Positions 33,788 through 46,244 of a DNA stretch of 64,000 bases are shown piece by piece. Each line of letters begins with the position of its first letter. Position 1 is the stretch's first letter. Made by a program: the position numbers and the translations under genes. This DNA is from Strobilurus pachycystidiatus (Eukaryota; Basidiomycota; Agaricomycetes; Agaricales; Physalacriaceae). The stretch covers positions 434,001-498,000 of the forward strand of contig JAHLMK010000016.1 in the NCBI GenBank assembly GCA_019915135.1. The letters are read 5' to 3'. A model generated the notes under the pieces. The model was not told the DNA's origin. It made no database searches and worked only from the letters and a program-made list of their open reading frames with translations.

Positions 33788-34135
33788 ATGTCGCAAACCC
33801 ATGAAGTCATTCCTCAGTCGCCGACGACGTTGCAAAGAAGACAGCAGGCAAGAATTCGAAGATGGGAGGCATTGGAAGCACTAGGGGAGAATTCTCAGAC
33901 CGTGGCTTCCAGTATTACACCAATCCTGGAACTCGGAGTACGCAGCCCATTGCGGACGAGTCGATGGCACTGACCACTGTTACAGGATGACTGTTCTAGA
34001 GAGGATAGACTTCCGATGTATTGTGATGCTTCACCACCACCCTATACCCATGGCGCGCCACCACCGACTTATTCCGAGGTCATGAGAGTTCGGCTACCAT
34101 CGGACAATAGGCGGGGAGAAGCTCAACATTGCTGA
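33788..34135 (+). CDS. Small PY-motif protein, 99 aa
   Basis: Two exons (33788-33937 and 33986-34135, each exactly 50 codons) are joined by a 48-nt intron with a CACTGAC branch site and TACAG acceptor. The first half is charged and helical (LQRRQQARIRRWEALEALGE). The second ends in ASPPPYTHGAPPPTYSEV, with PPPY and PPTY motifs of the type bound by WW domains of Nedd4/Rsp5 ubiquitin ligases. A comparable Pro-Tyr-rich stretch (PPPAYYTLCPPYSATLPP) occurs near the start of the 304-aa protein at 37 kb. It sits between two F-box-like genes on the opposite strand. Function is unknown; the PY interpretation is motif-based. Confidence 0.5.
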
Positions 34136-34424
34136 GTGGGAGGACTGCTAAAAAATTGAGATGTAGAGGCGTAAAAAATGGGAGCTCTGTGAGCAATTAG
34201 GCAGTGAGAGGAACGCAATTGAGTACATATGACTCTAGAAGATTGGGCGGGAATGAAATCGAAACGCAGGCATCAGACATGTTGGACAGTCAGTTACCTT
34301 ATTGGGTGTAATCACGAGATCAAGTGACACATTTTACGAGGATGAAATGAGACTGCGTCCGACGATAACAAGGGTGTGTTCGACACAAGATGAACACACT
34401 GAAGAACAAGAAAAAAGTCAATAT

Positions 34425-36162
34425 TCAAGGGTCTGGGAGATATGGTGCTAGATACATGGCTGGTAGTGTAGGGTATCGACTATGAGCTTCGTGAACAATA
34501 GCAGAGTAAACAGCGACACATGCGGTACAGTGAGATATGTGACGAGGCGAGTTGATACCAATGCCGATGGGCAACGGTGTATGGAAGTTAGAAATAGAAG
34601 GCAGGTAAATACGAAGTAAGCTATCGTAAACAACAACCGTTTCATAGTTGTGAAACCGCTCGCACGGTTTAGGCAATACATGCATAAGGACAGAGTCTAT
34701 CGAGACTGGCAACGGCCATACCTCCAACAGGGACAGAGCAATATTGATATTGGAAGCGCAAAGTTCGAAGGCCAAAGAGGCAAGATCTGCAAATCTGGGA
34801 AACCGCACACGACGGGCAGTGATCGGAGAGACTGACGATACTAAGAAGGAGGTGAATTGATGCGTAAGCAAGTAGTAGGGAGACTCACAAAGACGGAGTT
34901 GAATGGCTTGGAGCAGGGGGCATGACTCCAGTAGCCTCACCAGAGCAGGGAATTGAAAGTCGTGAACGGAAACCCGAAGAACCGTCAGGACATGAACAAA
35001 GATGCGACAAGGGAAGTTCGTTTCCTCAGGCATTATAAAATCAATGTCGCGGTGAAAAAGGGAGTTGCGATCCATAGAAGCAATGAGCTCCGAGGAAAAG
35101 TCTATGCAACCAGAGTTGCGCGAGGAGATGACTTCGTTAGAGGCTGAATGGGTGAAGTCGAGGTCCATGGAGGATATCGAGGCGGTAGGAGTACCAGCGC
35201 CAGCTTCATTAAAAGCCATAGTGTCGAGGCCGTGGACTGCAATCCATCGGTCGTACGCAAGACCGGAGGATTGGTAAAAGTTAGGAGGGAAGATCTAGAA
35301 ATTGTTCCATGAGCAAGACGAGTGAACTGATACGAATGTGGAAACATACAATATTTCCGCCTTGAACGTTGTGTAGAATCAGATCCTCCAAACGGGACCA
35401 AGGGGCCAGAAGATTTTGCAGGCTGTGTTCCTCAAAAGAGACGGAGCAAATACGCAGGGACTTGATTTGCTTTGGAATGATGAAGGACGGAAAGATCGTC
35501 ATGATGCTGGCAGCTGGAGAGGAGAAGCCGAGAATCTCCACACGCTGAACGTTGGGAAGAAAATTTGACCACCAACAAGGGCGGTTCGGAGAGAAGGCCC
35601 AACGACGAAAGACGACTTTGCGGACAGAGTTACGGAGTCGTTCACGAGACAGAAAGCAGGCGCAAGCAATCTCGCGCTGCCAAGTCATCGTACGAAGTTT
35701 TTCCATATCCGATGAGGTCATGGTGGACCAGGAGAGTAGAGGACCGTTCATGTAAATAGTGGAGAAAGACAAGCCATTTGTGACAGAAAACCATGCCTTG
35801 GACGAGGCGCGTAACTGGGCGTGTGTGTGTGGAAGGTCGACGAAGGAGGCGATCAATGTCTTTAACTCATTGGCCAGGTCATACGATAGACGGGTAGGAT
35901 CAGCAGCCGATGAAGGAGGGAGAGGGTTGTCGGAAGGAGGGGGAGGGTCGTGTGGACGCAAAACAGCAATATACCGTTTGAGATCATGGGCTGTGTCTTT
36001 GATGGTCTCATCGCGATCCAAATAGAAAGGGTGATAGACTAAGAACTCATCAGTAAAAGGGGAGGGGGAGGGGGAAGCGAAGTGCGAACAATATTGAATG
36101 GAGGCGCACCGTTCGCGTATAATTTCCACCTGCAATGTATCAGAGTCAGATTCAGCATCCAT
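34425..36162 (-). CDS. F-box-like protein (diverged subfamily), 544 aa
   Basis: Three exons join in phase: 36162-35350, 35294-34889 and 34840-34425. After an acidic N-terminus the F-box-like region reads TRLSYDLANELKTLIASFVDLPHTHAQLRASSKAWFSV, followed by LRR-like repeats (VRKVVFRRWAFS, IKSLRICSVSF, LEDLILHNVQGG). Its layout matches the neighbour at 31.8-33.6 kb, so the two arose by tandem duplication and have since diverged strongly. The C-terminal half shows no motif I can name. An SCF adaptor role is inferred from the fold alone. Confidence 0.7.
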
Positions 36163-36978
36163 AGTTGAGGACAGAGCAGAGGAGGGAATGAGAGCAAGAA
36201 CAGACGCTGCGGGAAGTTAAGAAGGAGTTCACGAACGTGATAACGTTGTATTTTAGCTTAATACACGTAAGCCTGTCTCGGCTCCGAGGACTTTCAAGCA
36301 AAAGGAAAGGGACAAAGAGTCAGAATGAGGAGATGATAATGTATTGACTGACAGTTACTACTGTAGGGAGAGAGAAAGGTGAGAGGAGAGGAGTGGCGGA
36401 GGTTGGATGGAAAGATGCTGCGACATGATCGAACAAGGATTTCGGAGTTAACCGAGGGCGACGGATGGTTATTGTAAAAAGACTGGGAAAGGATGATGCT
36501 ATCAAACGAGGAGCGAACGACGAGTATTAGGAGAGTCCAAAAAATGTGACGGTGAAGGCAAGGGAGGAGGAAGAGGAGAGGAAAGTAACGGATAGGTAGG
36601 TGTCGGACAGATGATTGCCTTATTGGGACTCAGGGTCATCAACGCGACCCTGTCTCACTGATGGCAACGTTAGTGTATACAACCGGAACACTTAGCAGTG
36701 TCCCGGAACCGTGAGATCAACAAACTCCGAGTATGCATCGCCCTTTGATTGACATACTTACAATTAAGTAGTCCAAATTGGGTAAAAACAAAAAGCACTG
36801 ACTCCCTCAATTGTCTTGAGTATGACGATATCAGAATACATCGGACCAATATTGGGTATGTGCATGTATTGAGCATATATTGATAAAAAGATAAAACAAA
36901 TTTTTCTTGTCGATGTGGCGTCCACCACGGTAACACAGCCCCCAGGGACGGGTGCAATCCACGTCCCGGTGCTATGAT
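36163..36978. other. No supportable gene
   Basis: Purine-rich, low-complexity stretches (agga/gaga runs near 36360-36600) and short ORFs only. The right side is the 3' flank of the 304-aa gene. Confidence 0.45.
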
Positions 36979-37947
36979 CTATACGGAACTCTTGATGGTC
37001 CCAATGCCAGTGCCGGAGGAAAGCTTTGCAAGCTCTCGAGCGTGGTGACTTGCCAAGCCGCGGAGGAGGTATATTAGGCGTGCCGGGACAATCACTTGTG
37101 ACGCCCAGTTTGACCTGTATCGTTCTGAAAGGTACTGGACAGCTCCCTTCCTGAGAGTCAGGTGGTCATCACTGACCGTCCGTATACTCTCGACTTGCCG
37201 GATAGACTTTAAAGCAGGAGACAGCACAAGGTGCTGTTCTGTCTCCCGACGGCGCTGAAACCAATCATGCATATCGTTCCTATAAGGGGGGTAAAAAATT
37301 TAGAACGCTTCAGCTCAGAAGATTGCCACATACCTTTCTGTGAGGCACTGCATCAACCCAGGAAGACCAGGCCACTGCTCAGCCACCGGACTCAACACAA
37401 CAAAGATCACTTCATAGAAGATAGCGGTCGCGAAAAGGGACGAGACGCGACGATTGTTCTCAACGCGTTCGTATCGGAGGAGTTCGAGACTCCAGTGAGG
37501 GAGATCAGCTTCTTTTGGCCATTGGATTTGGCCGCCGAAGCGGTTGGGGTCATTCGTCCACTCGTAGACAGTCTCCGTGCTTACACCATCGACCTCCTGT
37601 TTGTACGATCTGTGATGCGTTGACACAACGTCTTTCCACAGATCTTCCTCCAGTTGAGAGGACGAAATGGCGTTGTACCAATCCGGGACCATCAACAGGG
37701 AGCCCTTCAAGAAAGCAAGGTAGCGTTCTTCTACTCGACAGAAGAGGTTCGGGTAGTGGCCATCGCGCTTCAAGTTTGACCAATGACAGTACCGCGCAGC
37801 TGTCTTTATGGTATCAGGGGCGGCAGGAGGGAGTGTCGCTGAATATGGCGGGCAAAGGGTGTAGTACGCAGGGGGCGGGTCATTGGTGGACGCATCTCGA
37901 TCCAGCGAAGATGCGTTTTTCTTGAAGAATTTGGAGAATGAAGGCAT
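36979..37947 (-). CDS. Hypothetical protein, 304 aa
   Basis: Two exons (37947-37334 and 37279-36979) join in phase across a 54-nt intron. I do not recognise a family. The N-terminus is basic (MPSFSKFFKKN), followed by a PPPAYY...PPYSATLPP Pro/Tyr-rich stretch. A mixed alpha/beta body follows (HYPNLFCRVEERYLAFLKGSLLMVP), then a hydrophobic segment (LFATAIFYEVIFVVLSPVAEQWPGL) that could be one membrane helix or a buried helix, then a charged C-terminal domain (RRRETEQHLVLSPALKSI). The ATG chosen is the one immediately before the MPSFSK sequence; an upstream in-frame extension is possible but unsupported. Confidence 0.6.
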
Positions 37948-39435
37948 GCCATTTCTCTCATCGCACCCTCTCCTTAAAAACACCAAGAACAAGAGCCGCC
38001 TTCAAACGCTTTCGCATGAAAGAGCGCACCCCCGAATGAATCACGACCGAAAGAGTATAATGACGCTGTAGCGCAGATTGATGATTGCGACGAGTGTTGG
38101 GACCAGGCTGTTGTTCTCTACATGGAAATGCGAGTCGGTACCTGAAATTGCGCCACAGGCCGACGGTGCCGAAGATGGCAGAACTCGTCGAGGAGGCTGC
38201 TGAGGGATGCCAGTGTGGTCGAGGATGGCGAGGTAAAGGTCAAGCACAGCGGTTCACGGCGCGAACTGAGAGGAAAGGATGATATATGCCCTATACATGA
38301 TGTTTACATCCAAGAGCATCAAGAAACACTTCTCTGAATCTAATCGAAGCCATTCCATCCAGATAGTTCAGCTCTACGTCCCTCCGCACCGCCGAAGGGC
38401 TCACGTTCCGAGGTAGAAAGCACCCAATCTCTCACAAGAAACAATAAGACGGACCCATCAACGAGAGACAATAAAGCTGTGACGGATGCGCGTTCGTGCA
38501 ACGTTCGTCTCCATGATCTGCAGCTCGGATGATATATGCGCGTTGGCATAGTAGCACTCCCAATCTGGACAGGGAACTTTTGTCGCTCTGATTTTCGGGG
38601 ATGTAAGATGATCGTCGACGAAAGAGACACACGGAGGTACGCACCGTATCGTTTCTTCTCGAGATTGAATCTCCAAGTTCCATTTTGTCCAGTTCCCGTC
38701 GTGTATCCGATCTGATGCAACGGCGTCTCCGTGGTCCTGGATTTGTGGCCCTGTGTCCTAATCGATAATCCTGCGCACAATAGTAACAATAGGACCGGCG
38801 ACGTCGAATAAAAAACAAAAACACTACCCGGACGACGGCCATCCTGTGCCATTCACGTCTCCATGACGGTCTGTCCGCGTTGGCATGGCACGACTCTCGG
38901 TTTAGACAGAGGACTTTCGAAGCCTGATGTCGAGGTGAGTAAATCCGGTGATAGAGGGATTCATACCTTATTGTTTCTGCTCGATGTCCCAACATATACC
39001 GTTCCTTTCACTCAGTCCGTCCATGGCCTGAGCTGTAAGCATCGCAAACAGGGAAGGACCAATTAGCGGCTCTACTCCAAGCTTTGACGTCGATGAAAGA
39101 CGACACTTCCACAGTCCAATGTCGGGGAGGCAAGCACTTGAAATTCGCATGACCATAGCAGGATGTTGGAGTGTGATGAATAAATGGCGGATGGCAGCTG
39201 GGAGCTGGGGTATTGAGGCGTGGGACCGCCGCCGTCCACAAATCTCTTCCCACCAGCGTAACAACGTGAACACTGAACACAGGACAATGCTCAAAATTGA
39301 TTGAGCGTGCGTGTTTGGCCCGGATGATGAATTGTGTATACTGTAGCTTGAGACGGACTGCGTGAGGTTGTGAACAGAGGGAGAAAGCAAGCTGCGCCGC
39401 CGGCCGGGGCCCATATTCCTCGGCAAAAATCTGGG
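37948..39435. other. No supportable gene
   Basis: Overlapping ORFs of 60-187 codons occur on the minus strand (for example 38432-38995), but none has a recognised family or exon chain. A gcgttggcat / tctccatga word pair recurs near 38510-38545 and 38855-38885. The right end is the promoter-side DNA of the F-box pseudogene. Confidence 0.4.
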
Positions 39436-39467
39436 CATCGGGGCCGGGCCGACTGCCGGTACTTGAC
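39436..39467 (+). promoter_or_regulatory. Conserved F-box upstream block, copy 2
   Basis: The ordered GGGCCGA, TGCCGG, ACTTGAC block precedes the ATG at 39522 by about 55 bp. This copy has a short CGGGGC insertion within its left part. Confidence 0.6.
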
Positions 39468-39521
39468 CCCAACTTCAACTTGCAACGTTGTCGCTGAACC
39501 AAACACTCCGAATACACCAAT

Positions 39522-40170
39522 ATGAGCGCCGTGTACGTGTATACGGCTCTAAGCACATCTCACTCTCACTGACTTATCCCTGTCCCTTTTGCGGCGGTAG
39601 CAAAAACTTTACCGTGCCAAACTTGGAAGCGTACCTGTCGAATGCTCGCATCGAGGAGCTCCTGGAGACGAATGAAGCCGCGAACAACAGCGACGAGCTT
39701 CCTTCTCTACAGTTTGCGGCCCGAAACGCCTCCTCCACCCTCCATGCCATCGACGTCAAGATCGCCGAACTGCAGACAACCCTCGACGAGCTCAGAGTCA
39801 GTCGAAAAGAGGTCGAATCCCACATGCAGACCACTCGCACCATTCTACATCCATTGCGCACCATATGATATATCCCCAGAGATACTGCGCGAAATCTTCT
39901 TGTGGTCCGTCGAGCTTGCGTTCGAACCCGACGCCATCGTGGACGCTCTCCGAGTCTCTCCCCAGCAATTACACCCATCTTGGGTTATCTCTCAAACTTG
40001 CCGGCGATGGAGAGAAGTCGCACTTTCCTTTCCCAAACTCTGGTCCTCTGTGCGCTTGTTCATGTCCTGGTACATCGGTGTCCCACAGCGCATGTGGTTG
40101 TATAGGCTCGGCCTAGTCATGGAGAGATTACAGGACTGTGACCTGTTTATCGGAATTACCGACTGGGCTT
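39522..40170 (+). pseudogene. F-box family pseudogene, 5' half (split by insertion)
   Basis: The 11-nt first exon and GTACGT donor are kept, but the acceptor AG that the intact copies have is replaced by CTG. Exon 2 then reads through the P-x-C-G-G-S region, the coiled-coil-like IEELLETNEAAN...LDELRVSRKEVES segment and HPLRTI. There a short insertion around 39864-39872 shifts the frame. The F-box (EILREIFLWSVE, PSWVISQTCRRWREVALSFPKLWSSV) continues in another frame up to GITDWA at 40170, where a mobile element interrupts it. The rest of the gene resumes at 46474. The lesions outside the insertion show that the gene was also decaying by point mutation. Confidence 0.85.
40162..40170. repeat. 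Target-site duplication, left copy
   Basis: The 9-bp word ACTGGGCTT lies directly before the element and recurs exactly at 46474-46482 directly after it. Bases outside the nine differ on both sides. Confidence 0.85.
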
Positions 40171-40180
40171 TAGTCTAGCT

Positions 40181-40211
40181 TTTGATGGGGGGCCCTAGTA
40201 GGAGGTGCCAA
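40181..40211 (+). repeat. Left inverted repeat of the transposon
   Basis: A 31-bp block starting TTTGATGGGGG and ending GCCAA, 10 bp inside the left end. It pairs with 46382-46412 with four mismatches. AGTCT stands just outside it, as it does beside the partner. Confidence 0.85.
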
Positions 40212-40383
40212 TCCATCACGCGGAGTGTGAAAATTTGCTCGTTCCGAGAGAGGCCCGAACGGCATGCATGGGGGTATTAATCAAACGCGTACAAGTTTTT
40301 TCCTTGCCTTCTTACCATCCTCGCATTACCTTCGGAAACCGTTCCCGTACTCCAATGCATCGTTATATTACCGCGACGTTATA

Positions 40384-42591
40384 ATGGAAGCTGCACCACC
40401 AGTCAATTCACGCGCTTGGCTCGACAAAGTCCTCCGAACGGCATGCAAGCTCGACAAATTACGCGACGCACAGTTGGACGTCGGAGTTGCTATTGTCAAC
40501 GGTCGAGATGTCTTTTGCGTCAACTCCACGGGTTCTGGAAAGACTGTCATGCTGCACAGTGGGCCACTGGCAGCTCAAGCGCGAGGAGAGAAGGGCATCG
40601 CGCTGCAGATTGTTCCTACCAAAGTATTAGCAGAACAGCATGTAAGTTACTTTCTTTGCTTGGGATACACGAACTCATCATTTCAAGGCTGAAGTTGCAA
40701 CGGCGCGTGGTCTTAGGGCCCTCGCCATCAATGCGGATTCCGTACGCGCTGCCAATCTTACGGGAAGGGACCTGTTTGAGGAGTTAGCTGCTGGAACCGA
40801 TATCCGTATAGGCATCATGACGCCTCAGATGTTGAACAGTATTCGAATGAAAACTCTTCTCGACTCAGCTTCATTCTGTGAAAGTCTCAGATGGATGCTT
40901 GTTGACGAGGCGCATCTCATTGATGAGGAAGCAGGAGTGTTCGTAACTCCCTATCAGACTCTGAGCGCTCGGAGGGTCTCCATGCCTGCGTCCATAGTCT
41001 GGGTGTCTGTGACTGCGACAGCGACACCCCAGAAAGCATTGACATGCGCAAAACGGCTAGGATACCAACAGTCCGACTACTTAAACTCGCGGTACCCCGT
41101 GGATCGCACAAACCTCGAGTTTATACCTTGCTACTACGAACATCCATCAAGCACAACAGAATTCCTTGACTTCACCTTTGTCTTTCCCTTTGGCTTCCAA
41201 TCTCCCAACGACATCGAACAAACTATCATCTATGCCGAATTCATCGAACGGGGTTACAACATCATGCAATACCTCGACGCGCTCCTTCCTTCCCACTTCC
41301 CTCGCCGTCTAGGCCTTATCAAGCTCTATAACTCCGTCATGCCATCCGGATATCGCCAGAGGCTCAAGAAAGACTTCGCCAGAGGAGATGTCCGTATCCT
41401 CATCATCACCGAAACGGCAGCATATGGATTCGATGTCCCAAATGCTCGACGGATGTTGTTAACCGACATGTGCATCACCTTTGCCAAACAGGATCAGCTC
41501 ATGGGCCGAGCGGGAAGAGATAATCTTTCTGCGCGCGTCTATGCATTCGCGCAATCATGGGTCCGTGATGTTGATCCAGAGATGGCCAGTACAACTCCAC
41601 AAGGGAAGAAGAATGCTATTCGACGCGCTGGTCTTCCTCCGGTGATGTTGGAGTTCTACAATCCCACAACAACGCTCTGTCCTCGCGGTGCAATGTGCCA
41701 TCATAACGCTGAGCCATTTGTTCTTCGCGACAACTGCTGCTATCCCATTCACGACCCACATGCTCGTGACGAGGATCTGCAGACTGTGGAGAAGTGGCGA
41801 CTTTACCTTCTCCAGAAATCTGTGCCTACCTCGCAACAGCGATTAGTATCGGACAAAGAATTTCATACACTGGAACCCGAGATGAAGAAGTCTTTGACAT
41901 CCATCATTGACCGCTGGCGACATCAGAAATGGGCAGAGATTCGAACAAACTGCAACCTATCCTGCGATACTTTTCTACCCGCATTCATTCTCAAACGAAT
42001 TGTCGAGAAGGCTCATCTTTGCAGCTCTCTTGAGCGGCTCAAGATTGTTGCAGCTGGATGGCCCTACATTGACTCCTACAGTGACGAACTTCTCAACTAT
42101 ATGCGCACTGCTCTTGCTGGATTTAATGAGATCTTCGATGACCGACGTCGTCGACGCGTCGAAGAAGGAGAGCTTGAGGAAGTGTCTGACGATGACGAGA
42201 GCTTGAGCGCTGATGCCCGGTATCTCAGAGACCACGCGACAAAGGATGTTCTGAAGCTTCTTTGTCGTGACCGTCTTCTGAAGGTCAGTGGCAACAAGCC
42301 TGATCTCCTCCAGAGGCTGCTCGCGTATCATGCAGCGTGAGTCGACCAACCTGATTGACTGGTATCCCGTTGACACAATCTGGATTCTGTAGCGCTGGAT
42401 CAACTGTTCCAACACCTGGCGACATCGATCAGGCAAAGTCAACGCTGATGAACGTCGACAAGGCTCCTCCTGTCCCAGAACGCGTCTTGACCCCGATCCA
42501 GTCGCCGAGTCCACTGAAGCGCCCGCGCCCTCAGCCAAAACCGCTATTTAAAGCTACACCCGGAAAGGAGAACGCTCCCACACCAATATAA
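40384..42591 (+). CDS. RecQ-like superfamily 2 DNA helicase with SAP-like tail
   Basis: Three exons (40384-40641, 40688-42336, 42393-42591) join in phase to 701 aa. Helicase motifs are complete. Motif I is STGSGKT with K53, motif II DEAH at 159-162, motif III VSVTATATP, and motif VI QLMGRAGRD at 356-364. Residues just before motif I are compatible with a RecQ motif 0 (RDAQLDV). After the helicase core come a Cys/His-containing stretch (CPRGAMCHHN, CCYPIHDPH) and, near 604-634, a SAP-like DNA-binding hairpin (VLKLLCRDRLLKVSGNKPDLLQRLL). The C-terminus is basic and proline-rich (SPLKRPRPQPKP). Cellular RecQ enzymes unwind forked DNA; here the position inside a flanked insertion suggests a role in transposition or repair of the excision site. 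It converges on the DUF6589 gene with 23 bp between stop codons. Confidence 0.9.
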
Positions 42592-42614
42592 TCGATTTTG
42601 CATATATAAATACT

Positions 42615-45600
42615 CTACTCTTCTTGTGTATATTCATCGCCTCTAATAAATGCAGTGACATCCATTGTTCCGTCTGTAGCAATGATTGGATTGGCTGGTA
42701 GATCTGTCGCTTCAGCCGAAGCCACACCCGATTCCGTTGCAGTAAGAGCGTCCTCAACAGGTGGTTGCACTGATCCATCACGCATTGTACGCTCCAAGAA
42801 CGTCTCGAGTTGACCACCGGCAAGAATGTTCCATCCGGCAGACCACTCGTTCCCAACAGTATATATCTGTGATCGAGCACGAATCCACCGAAGGCTATGA
42901 TGATTTCGGTAGTGGATGCCAAGGTAGTTGATATCATTGGCTGTCGACGACTTTGTGTGTGTCTGTCCATTCTTCTTGAGGCCAAACATACCTGGGAAAC
43001 GATCGCGCAATGTCCCAATCCCGCCGATGTTCAGCCCAACACATTCAGAGAGATGCTTACTATCGAAGTCGTGGCTTTTCGAGTTGAACAACCGTTTGAT
43101 CCAGAAGTTGAAATGCTCTTGGAGCAAATCAAGCTCGAACCAATGTCCGGCACGTCCCCATGAATTCACTAGATAGTTGTTGAGGATGGTTGTCCGGAGG
43201 TCACTTGAGAACTCGTAGAGAAAGTTACACGCTAGCTCTAGGAGCTCGTTGCCATAATTCGTGGACCCAGCACCCCAGAATGAGAAACGAAGGAGCTGAA
43301 TGCAGTCGATGTCAATGAGCAACCGTGATCAATATCAGAGCAAGGTGTATACCTTGATAATCTCAAAGACGCGTCCGATGTCACCCTCTGCGGTTGCTGC
43401 ACATAGCTCCAGATACCAGAACGTCATCCTCATGAAGTTGAGGAGAGTTTCAAGATCCTGATCGCCTTCGGAAAGAAAATTCCGTGCTGGTGCAGCCGAA
43501 ACTTGCGTACGCGAACGTTTGGCAGGTTTCTGAGATGGTAGGTTGGTCTGAGAAGATGTCGTAAGATCATCGTCCACAGACGCACTACCCGTTCCTTTTG
43601 GTACAAATTCGGGACCATAAGTGGCTGGATCGCGTGGTGAATGGCCGCGTGCATCCTCAGCAGCAGCTGTACAGAGATATCGTCGATAAATAGTCTGCGC
43701 CATCTGCATCAGATCGTTGAAGGACACGTCGTGAAGGCTACCATCGACCGCAAAGTATGATTGAACAGCGGGGATCAGAAGAATCTCATCGTTGCAGATA
43801 ACCTTGGACCTCTCTTCGCATAAGATACTGTGACAAAGTATTAGCTTGATAAGTCACAAGTCGAGATTTGAACATCTACCGGATGGCTTCAAGAATCAGC
43901 GCTTCGAAGCGGTCCTCTAAGATGTGATGTGCGGGATAAAAGTCGCACTTTGTTGGATTGAACTTTCTCGAGAGCCTGGATGTATCATAGTGGAGCCCAT
44001 ATACACCTTTAGCAAGATCGGCATGCCAGTGCAGTCGGAAGATACACTTCTGCCAGTTCCATTTCAGGTGCCAGAGCTGAATCAGCGGCAGCACCCATTC
44101 GCGTCGCTCCTCTGGTGTATCCGTTTTCCAGAGGTAGCGCTTCAGCTTTCGCATTCGATCGATGCTAAGCTGATCGCCGCAGAAGATGATCAGCCATTCC
44201 CGCATCTGCTCTGCTGCAAGCTCGAGCTGGCCATCCGCCAGGTTGGCAATGACATCGCCAATGCCCACGGTAGAGGATTCGTCAATGTTGGATGGGCGCA
44301 TGGGATGAATACGACTCTTCCGTAGGCGCAGAGGATGTTTAGAATGCTTTTTAGAGAACAACTCCTCGATGGCGGCCTTGTGACGAGCCAACGACGGCAC
44401 GTATTTGAGTAGAATGCGTAGAACCATACCCGCACCAACTCCTTCGATGTGCGTCCAATCGATATCATCCTCCAACTGTCTCACTGTCAACCACCGACGC
44501 GCTTTTGATCGAACCTTCTCGAGGAAGGGAGCGCTGAGTAACGCGTTTGGAATCACATCCTCGAGTCCTATCAATGTCGAAGCAGTTCCGTTATTCATCT
44601 GATCCAGATGAAGAAGTGTCGACTGCCACGAGCGCTTCATCTTGTTGACGTTGTCAAACAGTAACAGGAACATTGGACCGGTCGCAGTTGAGAATGCACC
44701 CCAGACCTTCAGCTGGGCGCTTGCGTCGGCGGCGAGTAGGTGGAGAATATGGAGGATAGTGGGTTGTGCGACTGATAGTCCGAGGCGAGAGAGTGTATTG
44801 ATGATATCACGGTTGGCGTTACACGTGAACAGGAATACGCCAATGATCATGGGGAAAAGCAACGCATATCGATTTCGATGGAACAATAACATCAGAATAA
44901 CAACAGTTACTGCCTGTAGAAGTCATTAGATACGGCATTGAATGGTAGCTCCACGCTTACCTGCCATGGATCGCGTCGTCCGCTGACGGGACTGGGTATG
45001 GTACCGGAGTCTCCGTCCTCTACATCATCACTATGCCCGACGTCTTCTCCTGCATCCTCTGCGCCATCATCAATGTTGGCTGGCGCTGACAGCAGAGCAG
45101 GATCTTCAGATGACTCTGAAGCATCTGCCGCTGATACAGCGATAGCTGGATCGATATCCATTGGGGAAAATCCATCAACCTGCATAGTCGATTCGTCGAT
45201 CTCCATAGCACCACCACTGTCAGCAGTCGACGGTGCTGAAGGTGTAGTCAAGGGCACGGGAGATGTACTCTGGGGGACAGTGGAGGGATTCGACAAGACA
45301 TTCAAAGCTGCTGCTTTGCCCAACAGTAATCGCGACCGTTTATTGACAGCGAATGTCGATAAGAGGCTAAACATGACGGGCGCGTGAGTTGCAATGCTCT
45401 CTTGGCTGTCAAGAAGACTCCATGCCAGAACTGCATCCCATGTGACCGAGGTATTGTCCAGTTTCTGGCGAAACCCAAACGAGGACTCTAGAAGTCTGTT
45501 TCCCTCCTTATCGACACGCTCCAGGACAATGCCGAGCGCCCAGTTGAGAAGCGCGTTTCGCGTCGTGTTCTTGGATAGAACTGGATCGAGAGGAAGCAAA

Positions 45601-46244
45601 CGAGAGGAAGGTGGGAGAGCATGTCTAGGGAGGGTGAAGGATGGTTCCTCGGGTACATGGTTGTGGTACCGCTGCGAATCCAAGTGACGATAGATCATGT
45701 CGACGATTTGTGTGGGATGATTGCGTCGGTTCCTCTCAGCAGAGCGGACGAAGGAGCTAACGGACTGGATCACTTCTTGGTGTGTGCGATGCTTCGTCCC
45801 GAAGATAGCAGCCATGAAGCTACCAAGTGTCGGGAAACCCAGGCTCTTGATAGCGCGCAATGCAACAAGAACACGATCCTCGGTCGTGACTTGACCGCCA
45901 GGCCACTTGAACGTCTTCCGGACTCGTTGAGTGGGCTTCGCTGTGAGCACTCCATCGAAAAAGGTAGAAGCAAACGATATGGCTAAGCTTTCTCGGGAGA
46001 GCGGGTCTTTGGGAGTCGAGGTGCTCACTGGCATTGTACCAGGAGAGTGTGATGCAGCAGGATATGGTGATTGATAATGGAGAGGAACCTGGGATGGATA
46101 GTACGGTACATTACCGTAGCCTGGAGAGTGATACAGTACGGGAGGTGGTGGGTAGTAGTAGGTGGAATTGGGACCAGGCGTCATTGGGAGGTCCCGAGGG
46201 TTCGCAGATGGCCTAGATATTGCCTCGTCTCCATCTGGGTCCAT
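42615..46244 (-). CDS. DUF6589 protein, candidate transposase
   Basis: Four exons (46244-44961, 44913-43880, 43827-43353, 43295-42615) join in phase to 1157 aa with no stop or frameshift. Residues 1-90 are disordered and Pro/Tyr-rich (YYPPPPVLYH). Residues about 100-300 are helical. The DUF6589 region runs from about 430 to 1030 with landmarks LLLFDNVNKMKRSW (D515), IIFCGDQLSIDRM (D675), PLIQLWHLKWNWQK, KCDFYPAHHILEDRFE and LDLLQEHFNFWIKRLF (E991). These acidic residues in strand-like contexts could form a DDE-type site; that is inference, not an established assignment. DUF6589 is widespread in agaricomycetes and, as far as I know, has no assigned function. An acidic low-complexity insert (DDGAEDAGEDVGHSDDVED) sits near 390-415. 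The gene lies wholly inside the flanked insertion. Confidence 0.85.

Noticed and set aside
38340..38995. Minus-strand ORFs of 170 and 187 codons as a gene
   Set aside because: No family, no splice signals joining them, and Arg/Tyr-rich composition typical of chance ORFs.
40384..42591. Host RecQ (BLM/Sgs1-type) repair helicase
   Set aside because: The protein is short, lacks the long N-terminal and HRDC regions of the cellular enzymes, and lies inside a flanked insertion with inverted ends.
44938..45387. Plus-strand ORF of 149 codons rich in Ser/Ala
   Set aside because: It is antisense to exon 1 of the DUF6589 gene, whose exons join in phase.
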